DNA from: Pseudomonadota bacterium
GTDB taxonomy: Bacteria; Pseudomonadota; Alphaproteobacteria; Rhizobiales; Hyphomicrobiaceae
DNA length: 13,352 nt
Direction of reading: 5' to 3'
Assembly (NCBI GenBank): GCA_021816505.1
Contig: JAKAXS010000027.1
Span: 1 to 13,352, forward strand
Of the stretch, positions 1 through 6,642 are shown piece by piece. Within the stretch, counting starts at the first letter, position 1; every line of letters starts with the position of its first letter. Under the pieces are notes generated by a model. That model was not told the origin of the DNA. It did no database searches and worked only from the letters and a program-made list of their open reading frames with translations. The translations under genes and the position numbers were made by a program.

Positions 1-2
1 AA

Positions 3-80
3 AGAGAGCGCAGCCGGGTCGGCCGCGAAGCGCGCCGCCACGGGTCGGTCGACCTCATCCGCTTCGATGAAGAGTCTTGA
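3..80 (+). CDS. Possible 3' end of a gene entering the window
   Basis: The third plus frame is open from the window edge to a TGA at 78-80. It encodes about 25 residues ending in VDLIRFDEES, with mostly G or C at third codon positions, as in a real gene of this GC-rich DNA. The stop lies 6 bp before the first iteron. In iteron plasmids the initiator gene often sits beside the iterons, so this could be the tail of a replication initiator; that is inference from position alone. The fragment is too short for family recognition and could be chance reading frame. Confidence 0.35.
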   Translation, partial: RERSRVGREARRHGSVDLIRFDEES

Positions 81-86
81 GACAGG

Positions 87-240
87 CGCCCAATCTCTCA
101 CCTTTGAATTTTCCGGACTGTTTGGACCCTTTGCGACGCCCATATCCTCACCGCAGCACGCCCACATCCTCACCTACGCCGCCCATTTCCTCCCCCGACT
201 CCGCCCAATATCTCACCTATCCCGCCCATAACCTCACTTT
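87..240 (+). repeat. Iteron array (six copies), probable plasmid replication origin
   Basis: Six direct repeats of the form CGCCCANNNCTCACC (the fourth is degenerate) begin at 87, 137, 159, 180, 202 and 223. Copies two to six are spaced 22, 21, 22 and 21 bp, two helical turns, so all would face the same side of the helix. Examples are CGCCCAATCTCTCACC (87), CGCCCACATCCTCACC (159) and CGCCCAATATCTCACC (202). Such arrays bind the Rep initiator in iteron plasmids. The assignment as oriV is supported by the A/T-rich repeats just downstream and a DnaA-box match at 743. The initiator itself is not identifiable in the window. Confidence 0.8.
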
Positions 241-262
241 TCGCGTCGTAAGCCTCGGTTCT

Positions 263-312
263 GAAATGCAAATATCGCCCCTGAATCTGAATCTTGAATC
301 TATGAATATAAA
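263..312. other. A/T-rich repeat block, candidate DNA-unwinding element
   Basis: Directly after the iterons the base composition changes to A/T-rich, with TGAATC at 282-287, 288-293 and 295-300 and TGAATA at 303-308. A/T-rich tandem short repeats next to iterons are the usual site of strand opening in iteron origins. Melting is inferred from composition and position. Confidence 0.5.
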
Positions 313-375
313 GAAGTGGTCAGCCGCCCCGAATAGTCTTGGCGCAAGGGCTCGCTGGTCGCTCGCCATGATGGC

Positions 376-394
376 ATGGCCGCATGGCGGCCAT
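376..394. repeat. Perfect inverted repeat, 8-bp arms
   Basis: ATGGCCGC and GCGGCCAT are separated by 3 bp, making a compact GC-rich palindrome in the gene-free origin region. There is no T-run, so it is not a typical terminator. It may be a protein-binding site or a structure used in replication. Confidence 0.5.
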
Positions 395-459
395 AAGCAT
401 TAGGCCCCTCACCCTGCGTTCGCGCTAGACGCGCTCACTCCGCCGCACCTCATAACGTA

Positions 460-489
460 ATCCGCTGTGCGGATGACTCTTCGAAGAGT
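460..489. repeat. Two adjacent perfect palindromes in the origin region
   Basis: ATCCGC-TGT-GCGGAT (460-474) is followed one base later by the uninterrupted 14-bp palindrome ACTCTTCGAAGAGT (476-489). Two dyads side by side in non-coding DNA suggest a site for a dimeric DNA-binding protein or a replication-control structure. The role is unknown. Apart from these dyads and that at 376-394 I see nothing convincing between 313 and 727; reading frames there look like chance. Confidence 0.5.
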
Positions 490-727
490 TGGTACGCTCA
501 CCATAGGAGCCAAGATTGTCGTTGGAGCTAACGGTGAGGTCCAAGGGCTTGGCGGGTGGGAGCTTGTGTGAACCAACCGTCAGGGGCGGGGCCGCCTTCC
601 TCGTGGATAGGTCGCTTTGCCCTTCAGGAGCTCGACAGTGTGCCTGAGCGACCATCCAGGCCACCTCGCCTACCCCCGATTGCTGACGCGTTCCAGGAGC
701 GGTTATTTTCTGAAGCCTCTCGTTGGC

Positions 728-821
728 TGCCCAATTTCTCACTTATGCACAGGGGGTGCGCCTTCCCTGCGGCGCAGATTTCGGCGGCTCAGGTGAGACT
801 CCGCCCAAACTCTCACTTTTG
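728..821 (+). repeat. Two outlying iterons flanking a DnaA-box match
   Basis: Iteron-like copies start at 728 (TGCCCAATTTCTCACTTATG) and 802 (CGCCCAAACTCTCACTTTTG). TTATGCACA at 743-751 overlaps the end of the first and matches the DnaA-box consensus TTATNCACA exactly. A reverse-oriented GGTGAGA at 792-798 forms a partial dyad with TCTCAC at 811-816. The second copy abuts a possible promoter of the next gene, so the Rep protein could regulate that gene as well as replication. Confidence 0.65.
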
Positions 822-846
822 ACGAAATTTGCATTGTACGGATTAT
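819..846 (+). promoter_or_regulatory. Possible promoter for the paralog pair
   Basis: TTGACG (819-824) is a good -35 match and is followed after 16 bp by GATTAT (841-846), a weak -10 match. The -35 partly overlaps the end of the last iteron, which would allow initiator binding to block transcription. Proposed from the sequence only. Confidence 0.35.
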
Positions 847-864
847 TTCGTTTATAAGCCGGGC

Positions 865-1302
865 ATGCCTATTTTTGATCAACGTCGCGCAAACGTCGAA
901 TGCGCAGCCCAGCTTGTACGCGCCAGCTTCTATTTTGCGGCCGACGCTTTTGAATTGACCGAGGAAGAGCGTCGCATTCTGACAAGCGTATTCTCGAACG
1001 ACAGAACCTATTATCCGATCCGTCGCCGTCGTGGCATCCGGTCGATCAAGGTCAAATGCCTCGTTAAGGCGCCCGAGAAATACCGCGAGCGTCCCAACCG
1101 CGAGGAATCCCCGATCGCGTTTACGCGTCGTGTCTATGCCGACTATTACTTTTCCGGTCTCAACCGCGGCGACCTGCAACGGCTGGACGAAGATCTCTGG
1201 GACGCGTTGCGCAGAGTTGAGCGCAAGCACCCCGATCGGCGCCTGGTCGAGCTGCCAGCCCGTGCCTACTCCAGAAAATCTCCGAACCGGATTCCCGCAT
1301 GA
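865..1302 (+). CDS. Hypothetical protein, first of two tandem paralogs beside the origin
   Basis: A 145-residue protein of unrecognised function, read from the ATG at 865; an in-frame TTG at 829 would add 12 residues but overlaps the likely promoter. It is basic in the middle (RRRRG near 53-57) and predicted soluble, with no signal peptide or membrane segment. Residues 82-115, beginning SPIAFTRRVYADYYFSGLNR, are 26 of 34 identical to the product of the next gene, and both have an AAD near residue 25-30 and an ERR/DRR near 35-40. The genes are therefore diverged duplicates. The stop overlaps the next start as ATGA, so they are translationally coupled. Position after iterons suggests a role in replication control or plasmid maintenance, but no known domain is recognised. 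Confidence 0.7.
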   Translation: MPIFDQRRANVECAAQLVRASFYFAADAFELTEEERRILTSVFSNDRTYYPIRRRRGIRSIKVKCLVKAPEKYRERPNREESPIAFTRRVYADYYFSGLNRGDLQRLDEDLWDALRRVERKHPDRRLVELPARAYSRKSPNRIPA

Positions 1303-1721
1303 GCAACACGCTCCAAAATGAACCACTGAGCGAAAAGCTCTTAGTCGTCAAAGCTCACTTGCTTAAAGAGTTTTATTCGGCAGCCGACCACTACAAGCTG
1401 AACAGTCATGATCGCCGCGTTCTAGTGGATACCGTCGCGAATTTTGGCTCGTTTTTCGCTGCGCGTCCGCAGCAGAGTTTGATGGACGCTAATCCTGGCC
1501 AGCCGATGCTCATCCCACCCGAAGTTTTCGCGCTGCGATTGGATCGGAACGAGAGCCCCGTTGCATTCATCAGACGTGTCTACGCCGATTACTATTTCTC
1601 TGGCCTCAATCGCAAACATCTCGACTGGCTCGATGCAGATCTGCATGACGCGCTCGTGAAATACGAGCGACGTAACCCCGGCAAGACGCTTCGCGAGATG
1701 CCGCGCTGCATCGCTGCTTAG
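1299..1721 (+). CDS. Hypothetical protein, second of two tandem paralogs beside the origin
   Basis: A 140-residue soluble protein with unknown function. It starts with ATG inside the ATGA overlap with the upstream gene. The best conserved segment is residues 86-119, starting SPVAFIRRVYADYYFSGLNR and continuing through LDADLHDAL; a second shared region is AADHYKLNSHDRRVL near 28-42, where the paralog has AADAFELTEEERRIL. Between these it carries about 15 extra residues rich in Pro and Gln compared with the first copy. It ends 41 bp before the end of umuC, which runs the opposite way. The strong aromatic-basic core (RRVYADYYF) could be a nucleic-acid or protein contact surface, but this is a guess. 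Confidence 0.72.
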   Translation: MSNTLQNEPLSEKLLVVKAHLLKEFYSAADHYKLNSHDRRVLVDTVANFGSFFAARPQQSLMDANPGQPMLIPPEVFALRLDRNESPVAFIRRVYADYYFSGLNRKHLDWLDADLHDALVKYERRNPGKTLREMPRCIAA

Positions 1722-1762
1722 TTCAGCGTTTGTAGCTCTCCGCATATGGCTTCGCTTCGCCA

Positions 1763-3025
1763 CTAATCGACCGACAGTAGTTCATTCCAGCTTGTCGTAT
1801 AACGCTGCGATCGTTGTTCCGAGCGCAACGTCCATCCCCTTTTGACGCCGCTTACGGCCAGGCGCATCGTGTCGCGGCCGTGTTCGGCGTTGATCCGGTC
1901 CATGGCCTGCATGAGCGCACGCTGACGCGGCGTGTCGGCCGGCGTCCACAGATCCCCCTGCACTTTCGACGCTGAACCCAGTTCGAGCAGCGTTATTCCT
2001 GCCTTCTTGTAGCGGAAACCCTCGCGCCAGATGCAGCCGGCGGCGCGCAAGGCCGCGTTGGTCAGGACAAGCGTGTCTGCGCTCGCCACCGGCAATGCGA
2101 TGGTGCGTGACGCGGAATACTGGCGATCCTGCGTGCGAAACTGATTGGTCTGGGCAAACACCATCACGGCGCCAGCCGTCAGCTTTTGTCGACGCAGCTT
2201 TTCAGCAGCGCGCGCGATATGCGATGCAACCGATTCCTCGAATTCTGAGCGCTCCGTCACCGCGCGGCCGAAGGATCTCGACGCAAGGATGGTCTTGTTG
2301 TCCGGGACGCTCAACGCCATCTCGTGACAGGGCGTGCCGCGCAGCTCCAGGGCCAGCCTCTGTACCACCACGCCAAGGCGCTGACGCAGAATGCCGGGGT
2401 CAGCATCGCGCAGCTGCAGGGGCGTGTGGATGCCGAGTTCCGCAAGGCGCTTTGCCAGACGCCCCGCTACGCCCCAGAGATCCGTAAGATCAAGTTTCTC
2501 AAGAGCGGCTATCTGCTCGTGCTGATGCGTCAGCATGAAGACGCCGTCACGCCCCTCTCCTTTCTTGGCAAGCCTATTCGCGACCTTGGCCAGGGTTTTT
2601 GTTGGTGCAATACCGACGGAAACCGGAATGCCGGTCCACTGCAGGACGGTGCCGCGAAGCTTGCGCGCATGCGCCATCGGGTCTGCGAAGCCTTCGAACG
2701 AGAGGAATGCCTCGTCGATCGAATAAACTTCGAGCTCGGGTGTGAAGCCCCGGAGGACGGTAACGACACGGGCGCTGATGTCGCCGTAAAGCGTGTAGTT
2801 GGAAGACCGCACGACAACGCCGTGCCGGTCAAACTTGTCCTTGTTCAGATGCCAGGGATCGCCCATGCCGATGCCTAGTGCCTTGGCCTCGTTCGAACGG
2901 GCAATCACGCAACCATCGTTGTTGGACAGGACGACAACCGGCCGATCGCGCAAGCGCGGCTGGAAAAGCCGCTCGCAGGAAGCGTAGAAATTGTTGCAGT
3001 CGACAAGCGCGATGAGATTTTCCAT
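1763..3025 (-). CDS. umuC: UmuC-type Y-family DNA polymerase (Pol V catalytic subunit)
   Basis: A 420-residue translesion polymerase, close to the length of Escherichia coli UmuC. The palm begins with DCNNFYASCERLFQP (residues 9-23, D9 a metal ligand), followed by the fingers motif RSNEAKALGI (43-52) and the catalytic YSIDE (101-105, D104 and E105). The helix-hairpin-helix region lies near 175-215, the little finger near 235-345, and the C-terminal tail QRYTTSWNELLSVD is the UmuC-specific end (DUF4113-like). It starts 3 nt after the umuD stop, so the two are cotranscribed. Known role: with two UmuD' and activated RecA it copies across lesions at the cost of mutations. All catalytic acids are present, so it is probably functional. 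Plasmid-borne umuDC copies are common in Proteobacteria. Confidence 0.95.
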   Translation of the reverse strand: MENLIALVDCNNFYASCERLFQPRLRDRPVVVLSNNDGCVIARSNEAKALGIGMGDPWHLNKDKFDRHGVVVRSSNYTLYGDISARVVTVLRGFTPELEVYSIDEAFLSFEGFADPMAHARKLRGTVLQWTGIPVSVGIAPTKTLAKVANRLAKKGEGRDGVFMLTHQHEQIAALEKLDLTDLWGVAGRLAKRLAELGIHTPLQLRDADPGILRQRLGVVVQRLALELRGTPCHEMALSVPDNKTILASRSFGRAVTERSEFEESVASHIARAAEKLRRQKLTAGAVMVFAQTNQFRTQDRQYSASRTIALPVASADTLVLTNAALRAAGCIWREGFRYKKAGITLLELGSASKVQGDLWTPADTPRQRALMQAMDRINAEHGRDTMRLAVSGVKRGWTLRSEQRSQRYTTSWNELLSVD

Positions 3026-3028
3026 CCG

Positions 3029-3460
3029 CTACAATCTTCGAATGGCATAACGCACCACTCCCCAGACCTCGAACGCTCGATCTTCGGTAATCGGCATCGG
3101 CGGATAGGCAGGGTTTGCCGCCTCAAGCCAGACCCCCCTGCCCCTGGCGCGACAGCGATAACGTTTGATCGTGAATTCGCCATCCAGAATGACGAGCACA
3201 ATCGAACCGTCAATTGCTGTGACCGCGCGATCGACCACGGCGATGTCGCCTGCGTAAATGCCTGCGCCTGTCATGCTGTCACCTGCGACCCGCACCGCGA
3301 AGGTGGCTGCTGGATGAGCGATGAGTAGTTCGTTGAAATCGAGCGGATGATCGAGGTAGTCGTCGGCCGGCGACGGAAAGCCTGCCGGCACGTAGCAGAC
3401 GAATACGGGCACACTGATGCTGATGCGTGCCTCGCACGCTCTGATATCAAACTGCTGCAT
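3029..3460 (-). CDS. umuD: UmuD, self-cleaving Pol V accessory subunit
   Basis: A 143-residue S24-family (LexA/UmuD) protein. I chose ATG 3460 because GGGGA lies 5 nt upstream; in-frame ATGs at 3466 and 3517 are possible but give a longer N-terminus than the usual 139-residue family member. The self-cleavage site is VPAGFPSPADDY, with the cut expected between A26 and G27. The catalytic serine is S62 in GDSM and the lysine is K99 in EFTIKR, matching E. coli S60 and K97 with a two-residue offset. RecA filaments stimulate cleavage to UmuD', which joins UmuC. A LexA box lies 18-32 nt upstream of this start, so the operon should be SOS-induced. Confidence 0.93.
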   Translation of the reverse strand: MQQFDIRACEARISISVPVFVCYVPAGFPSPADDYLDHPLDFNELLIAHPAATFAVRVAGDSMTGAGIYAGDIAVVDRAVTAIDGSIVLVILDGEFTIKRYRCRARGRGVWLEAANPAYPPMPITEDRAFEVWGVVRYAIRRL

Positions 3461-3477
3461 GAACATCCCCGCTTTAT

Positions 3478-3513
3478 GTTCCTGTTTTGTTCCATTTCCC
3501 AGCTTGGTGTCAA
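3478..3513 (-). promoter_or_regulatory. LexA (SOS) box and promoter of umuDC
   Basis: On the plus strand GTTC (3478-3481), 7 bp, GTTC (3489-3492) matches exactly the direct-repeat LexA site of Alphaproteobacteria (GTTC-N7-GTTC). A consensus -35, TTGACA on the minus strand, lies at 3513-3508, and the -10 position 17 bp further falls inside the LexA box. Bound LexA would thus cover the promoter, and DNA damage would release it. Confidence 0.8.
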
Positions 3514-3621
3514 GCACACTCGTATCGGGGTCTCTTCCGGCCCACCAAAAACCATGACGCTGACCGGTTCTCGCAAAGCCATCGCTTCAATGCGGGCCTA
3601 GCCGCCCTCGCCTGTCGCGGA

Positions 3622-3659
3622 TCAAGGCCAAGCAAGCGGCTCTGTCGAGCCGGCCTTGA
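3622..3659. repeat. Nested inverted repeat between umuD and parA
   Basis: TCAAGGC (3622-3628) pairs with GCCTTGA (3653-3659), and inside it CGGCTC (3637-3642) pairs with GAGCCG (3647-3652) around a TGTC loop. No T-run follows. A 12-bp direct repeat, AAAACCATGACG, flanks it at 3548-3559 and 3709-3720. These elements fill an otherwise gene-free stretch (3493-3969). They could belong to the centromere or to transcript control; no function is assigned. Confidence 0.4.
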
Positions 3660-3753
3660 CCGCTCGGGCGACGGCGCCTCTTACGGCCCTGAAGCGACGG
3701 CGGCTCCGAAAACCATGACGACACGACTGCGCCATTCCTCAGTGATGCACTTG

Positions 3754-3956
3754 CCCAAATGCATGTTTGCAGGACTGACGTAGTGATGAACTGCGCAAAT
3801 CCGCAAAACGGCAACGACGCAATTGCACCGACGCTCAAAGCCGCATCTGCGTGACTGCATTGCTGCTCAACAAATCGCTTGGTGGATTGAACGAATACGC
3901 TAGCCTTGATTTGTACGAATACATTTTTACCCAAATCCATATTTGCGCATTTGCGC
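3754..3956 (+). repeat. Centromere-like repeats upstream of parA (candidate parS/operator)
   Basis: A 17-bp motif, CCCAAATNCATNTTTGC, occurs at 3754-3770 and again at 3930-3946. Each copy is a partial palindrome (CAAA...TTTG; in the second, CAAAT-CCAT-ATTTG). The octamer ATTTGCGC is repeated head to tail at 3941-3948 and 3949-3956 just before parA, and its reverse complement GCGCAAAT is at 3793-3800. Repeats upstream of a parA/ribbon-helix-helix operon normally serve as both centromere and autoregulatory operator. That function is inferred from position. Confidence 0.55.
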
Positions 3957-3969
3957 ATCAAGAGGTTTC

Positions 3970-4638
3970 ATGATCATCACGTTTGCGTCCTCCAAGGGAG
4001 GCGTGGGCAAGTCCACGACCTGCGCCTGCATTGCATCGGCGCTTGCCATGGAAGGCGCCCGCGTCCTGCTGATCGATCTCGATCAGAACCGTACCCTCGA
4101 CCGCTGGGCCAAGAAGGCGCCAATTGACGGCCTGACCGTTGCCGCCATCGACCCGCAGAAATTTGGCGGCTTTTTCCGCGATGCGGAGAGCTCAGGAGAT
4201 TATGACCATATCTGCATCGATTTGCCGGGGAGCAGGGAGGTGACGCTGTTCAAGGCGCTTGCCCGCTCCGACCTGGTCGTGATTCCGGCGCAGGCGTCTG
4301 AGCCGGACTTGCGCGAAGCGCTTGTTGTGGTCAGCGACATTCGCGATGTCGGAGAGACGACCAATCGAGCGATCCCTTACCGTCTGTTGCTGACGAAGAT
4401 CTATCCGCTGCGCACACGCGTGACAGATTTTGCCTATCAGGAACTGGCACGTCACGGTCTGCCGCTGTTTCGTACCGCGCTCGTCGAGCGTTCGGCTTAC
4501 CGCGAAATGTTTTTGAATGGTCGCCCGCCTACGGTCAGTGAAGCCGGGAAGGGGGCAGGGCAGGAGATCACCAATCTTCTCGCCGAAATCCGCAGCATCG
4601 TCGATGCCAGCAAAGCAGATATCAGAAAGGCAGGCTAA
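3970..4638 (+). CDS. parA: ParA/VirC1-like partition ATPase
   Basis: A 222-residue P-loop ATPase of the ParA/MinD superfamily, small and lacking the N-terminal DNA-binding extension of large ParA proteins. The deviant Walker A is KGGVGKST (9-16), the Walker A' region is LIDLDQN (34-40), and Walker B is ICIDLPG (81-87). The ATG at 3970 follows AGAGG; an in-frame TTG at 3943 lies within the upstream repeats and is less likely. Known role: ATP-driven positioning of plasmid copies over the nucleoid together with a small centromere-binding partner. The partner gene begins 3 nt downstream. The divergent umuDC and the upstream repeats fit autoregulation by the partner. Confidence 0.9.
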   Translation: MIITFASSKGGVGKSTTCACIASALAMEGARVLLIDLDQNRTLDRWAKKAPIDGLTVAAIDPQKFGGFFRDAESSGDYDHICIDLPGSREVTLFKALARSDLVVIPAQASEPDLREALVVVSDIRDVGETTNRAIPYRLLLTKIYPLRTRVTDFAYQELARHGLPLFRTALVERSAYREMFLNGRPPTVSEAGKGAGQEITNLLAEIRSIVDASKADIRKAG

Positions 4639-4641
4639 CTC

Positions 4642-5001
4642 ATGAAAACAGACCGCGCACCATTCGCGCCCATTACGCCGGATATTGATGACGACAAGCT
4701 GGAACGCCTTGCGGCAGAAAAGGGCGTCAGTGCTCTCGTCAAACCGGTTGCGAACCGCAAAGACGAGCGGTCACGTCCGCCGTCGCCTGAGCAAATGCCG
4801 GTTGCCGTCACCGATGCAACGCCGCGCAGCGAGATGAAGAGCCTCAATCTTGAACTGCCGGTATATGTCTGGACGGAGCTGAAAATCCGCGCTGCGAAGG
4901 AGCAGACCAGTCTCAGGCATGTGGTGATGAAAGCGCTCGTCACAGACGGCGTGACTATCAACGACAGCGACATGATCGAAGACGGCCGTCGCTTGCGCTA
5001 G
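4642..5001 (+). CDS. Ribbon-helix-helix centromere-binding partner of ParA
   Basis: A 119-residue protein with a flexible, charged N-terminal half (Pro/Arg-rich near 38-63) and a C-terminal ribbon-helix-helix-like segment: strand SLNLELP (67-73), helix from 74 to about 86, then TSLRHVVMKALV (89-100). In ParA operons of this layout the second gene encodes the DNA-binding protein that recognises the centromere and represses the operon; its N-terminal tail usually stimulates the ATPase. It begins 3 nt after the parA stop, behind AGAAAGGCAGG. Functionally it would be ParB, but it is not homologous to the chromosomal ParB family, so I give no symbol. It ends 12 bp before the gene on the opposite strand. 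Confidence 0.72.
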   Translation: MKTDRAPFAPITPDIDDDKLERLAAEKGVSALVKPVANRKDERSRPPSPEQMPVAVTDATPRSEMKSLNLELPVYVWTELKIRAAKEQTSLRHVVMKALVTDGVTINDSDMIEDGRRLR

Positions 5002-5013
5002 AGGTGCAACGGA

Positions 5014-5877
5014 CTAGGTGCTGTCATTGCCCTCAGGTGAAATATCAGGCTGAAATTTTCCGTGAGTTTCTTGCTCGTCGCTTCGGAAATGGAAGTGCGA
5101 TTCCCTCTCGATACCGAACGCGTCACGATACTCGATAGCGCCACTGATCTCGTACCATCGGGCCGGTTTGGCGAGCCAGGATTCATACGCGGTGCAATCG
5201 TCGATGGAGATCTCTGCATCCTGCTGTGCGGCGAGGCTCGGCGTCCGGCGATGACGCTTGAACCATTGGGGTTCAGCATCAAAACAGCACAGGGACAGCA
5301 TCAGCCTGGTCCGGATATGCGTGGCGGGTGTCTGCCCTGAATTCCGGTATTTAATCTTGCAGGAAACATCGGCTCCGATCCTGGTCGGAGATCCGACCTC
5401 CTCGAAGTCTTTCCGGCTGGCGATCCGCTTGGTGAACTCGTCGTGATCGTATTTTCCCTGAAGGACCAGAATGCATTCAGTGACGCTGACATAGGCGCGG
5501 GTCTGCCGTTCGCCGATATCGCGGTTGATGACATTCGCGTCAGTGGCGACTCTTACTGCCCGACGCGTCTGGACGATCGTCATGCCCAGGAACAGCAGAC
5601 TGGCGCCGCTCAACAGGAGCTGCCACCAGGAAAGCGTGTAAACGTCCCGCGCTGACAAGGCCATGTCGCGCTGCGCGCATAGATCGGCCTCTTCGCGGTC
5701 TTCAGGTGCTCGGCAATTCGGCTCGTACAGCCGCGGATTGCTGAGACGATCGAGCGGTGCCGGATCGCGACGCAACGGGTGCAGCTGTGTATAGAGCGTT
5801 GCAACGACGACAAGAGCACCGAAAGCGGCGGTCAGGGCGATGATTGCTTTGTTCAGTCGCCCGTCGAGCTTGGACAT
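5014..5877 (-). CDS. Two-TM membrane protein of unknown function
   Basis: A 287-residue protein with two predicted transmembrane helices, about residues 10-31 and 84-104, separated by a Cys-containing loop of about 50 residues. A C-terminal soluble region of about 180 residues follows. The segment ERQTRAYVSV (123-132) and the later KIKYRNSGQTPATHI resemble a family of uncharacterised membrane proteins frequent in Rhizobiales, in which a RAYV motif is followed by a beta-rich domain with an N-x-G-x-T-PA motif. No enzymatic residues are recognisable. ATG 5877 has GCGGAAA a few bases upstream. It is transcribed alone and convergent with the partition operon. Membership is from memory of similar sequences, not a search. 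Confidence 0.75.
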   Translation of the reverse strand: MSKLDGRLNKAIIALTAAFGALVVVATLYTQLHPLRRDPAPLDRLSNPRLYEPNCRAPEDREEADLCAQRDMALSARDVYTLSWWQLLLSGASLLFLGMTIVQTRRAVRVATDANVINRDIGERQTRAYVSVTECILVLQGKYDHDEFTKRIASRKDFEEVGSPTRIGADVSCKIKYRNSGQTPATHIRTRLMLSLCCFDAEPQWFKRHRRTPSLAAQQDAEISIDDCTAYESWLAKPARWYEISGAIEYRDAFGIERESHFHFRSDEQETHGKFQPDISPEGNDST

Positions 5878-6045
5878 GATTTCCGCTTGTGCTTATGCCA
5901 CTCCATCTCGTATTCCGATTCGCAATCTGCAGGCAGCAGGCACGTCGTTTGCGAACATCGATGTCAAACAATCGACATGATGCGCCGCCATTCTGGACAT
6001 GTTGTTGCTCACGCATAACAATAACAACGGCTTCCTACCGATCCG

Positions 6046-6489
6046 ATGAGCGTCCTTCGCAAGCTTGCATTGACCCTGCTCCTGATCGCCATCGCGCCCG
6101 CGATGGTGCTATCAGGCATGCCGGTCAAGCACTGCGTGTCGTCTGCGGGTGAGCATCAGGCCATTGAATTCGTTATCAATGGCGTAGCGCATGGCGGCAA
6201 TCACGGCAGCCATCATCAGGAACATGCCGTTGAAACGACTGCCTTTGCCAAATGCGGCACCATCGCCCTGGCAGAGCCGCAAACCTGCGTTGACACATCA
6301 CTCACAAAGCTCGCGCCATCCTTTGTCGCGGAGCTGGAGTTTCTGAAGCTGCCGGCTATTACCGCAGCCTCTTTCCCGGTCGTTGAGCCGAGTGATTTCG
6401 CTCAATCTCCGTTGCCAGTCGCACGAACCGAGCGGCTGCGAACAGACCCGCGGATGTCTGCACACCGCATCACTGTTCTCCGGATTTAG
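6046..6489 (+). CDS. Small exported His-rich protein
   Basis: A 147-residue protein with an N-terminal signal sequence (basic VLRK, hydrophobic core about 7-22, cleavage probably near residue 24). The mature part has a His cluster, HGGNHGSHHQEH (49-60), and cysteines at 30, 70 and 81, suggesting metal binding in the periplasm. The C-terminal third is Pro/Arg-rich without a clear fold. No strong Shine-Dalgarno sequence is seen before ATG 6046. It is the first gene of a plus-strand series leading to a CzcB-type adaptor, so a role in heavy-metal handling is likely but not demonstrated. I do not recognise a named family. Confidence 0.65.
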   Translation: MSVLRKLALTLLLIAIAPAMVLSGMPVKHCVSSAGEHQAIEFVINGVAHGGNHGSHHQEHAVETTAFAKCGTIALAEPQTCVDTSLTKLAPSFVAELEFLKLPAITAASFPVVEPSDFAQSPLPVARTERLRTDPRMSAHRITVLRI

Positions 6490-6642
6490 ATCCAGACCCC
6501 CCAAGAATAATGTCGGCCGAAACTGGCGCGCTATCGCACGGCTTCGGCATGCCCATCCTTGCATGCAATCAGCTGATTGACCGGTGACCCATCAGGGCCG
6601 GGCAGCAATCGCATGCGTCCTAAAACCAAGCGAGGAACTTCT

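Noticed and set aside
87..240. Regularly spaced repeats as a CRISPR array
   Set aside because: The repeat core is about 15 bp with only 6 bp between copies, which is too short for CRISPR spacers; no cas genes are present.
77..822. Reading frames in the origin region (77-403, 425-742 and 556-822)
   Set aside because: They run across iterons and palindromes, have biased composition, and show no recognisable domain or ribosome site.
739..1326. A 195-codon minus-strand frame opposite the first paralog
   Set aside because: The plus-strand frame is conserved in the neighbouring duplicate, showing that the plus strand is the coding one.
2095..2878. Plus-strand frames opposite umuC (2095-2487 and 2324-2878)
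   Set aside because: They are shadows of umuC, which has intact polymerase motifs along its full length.
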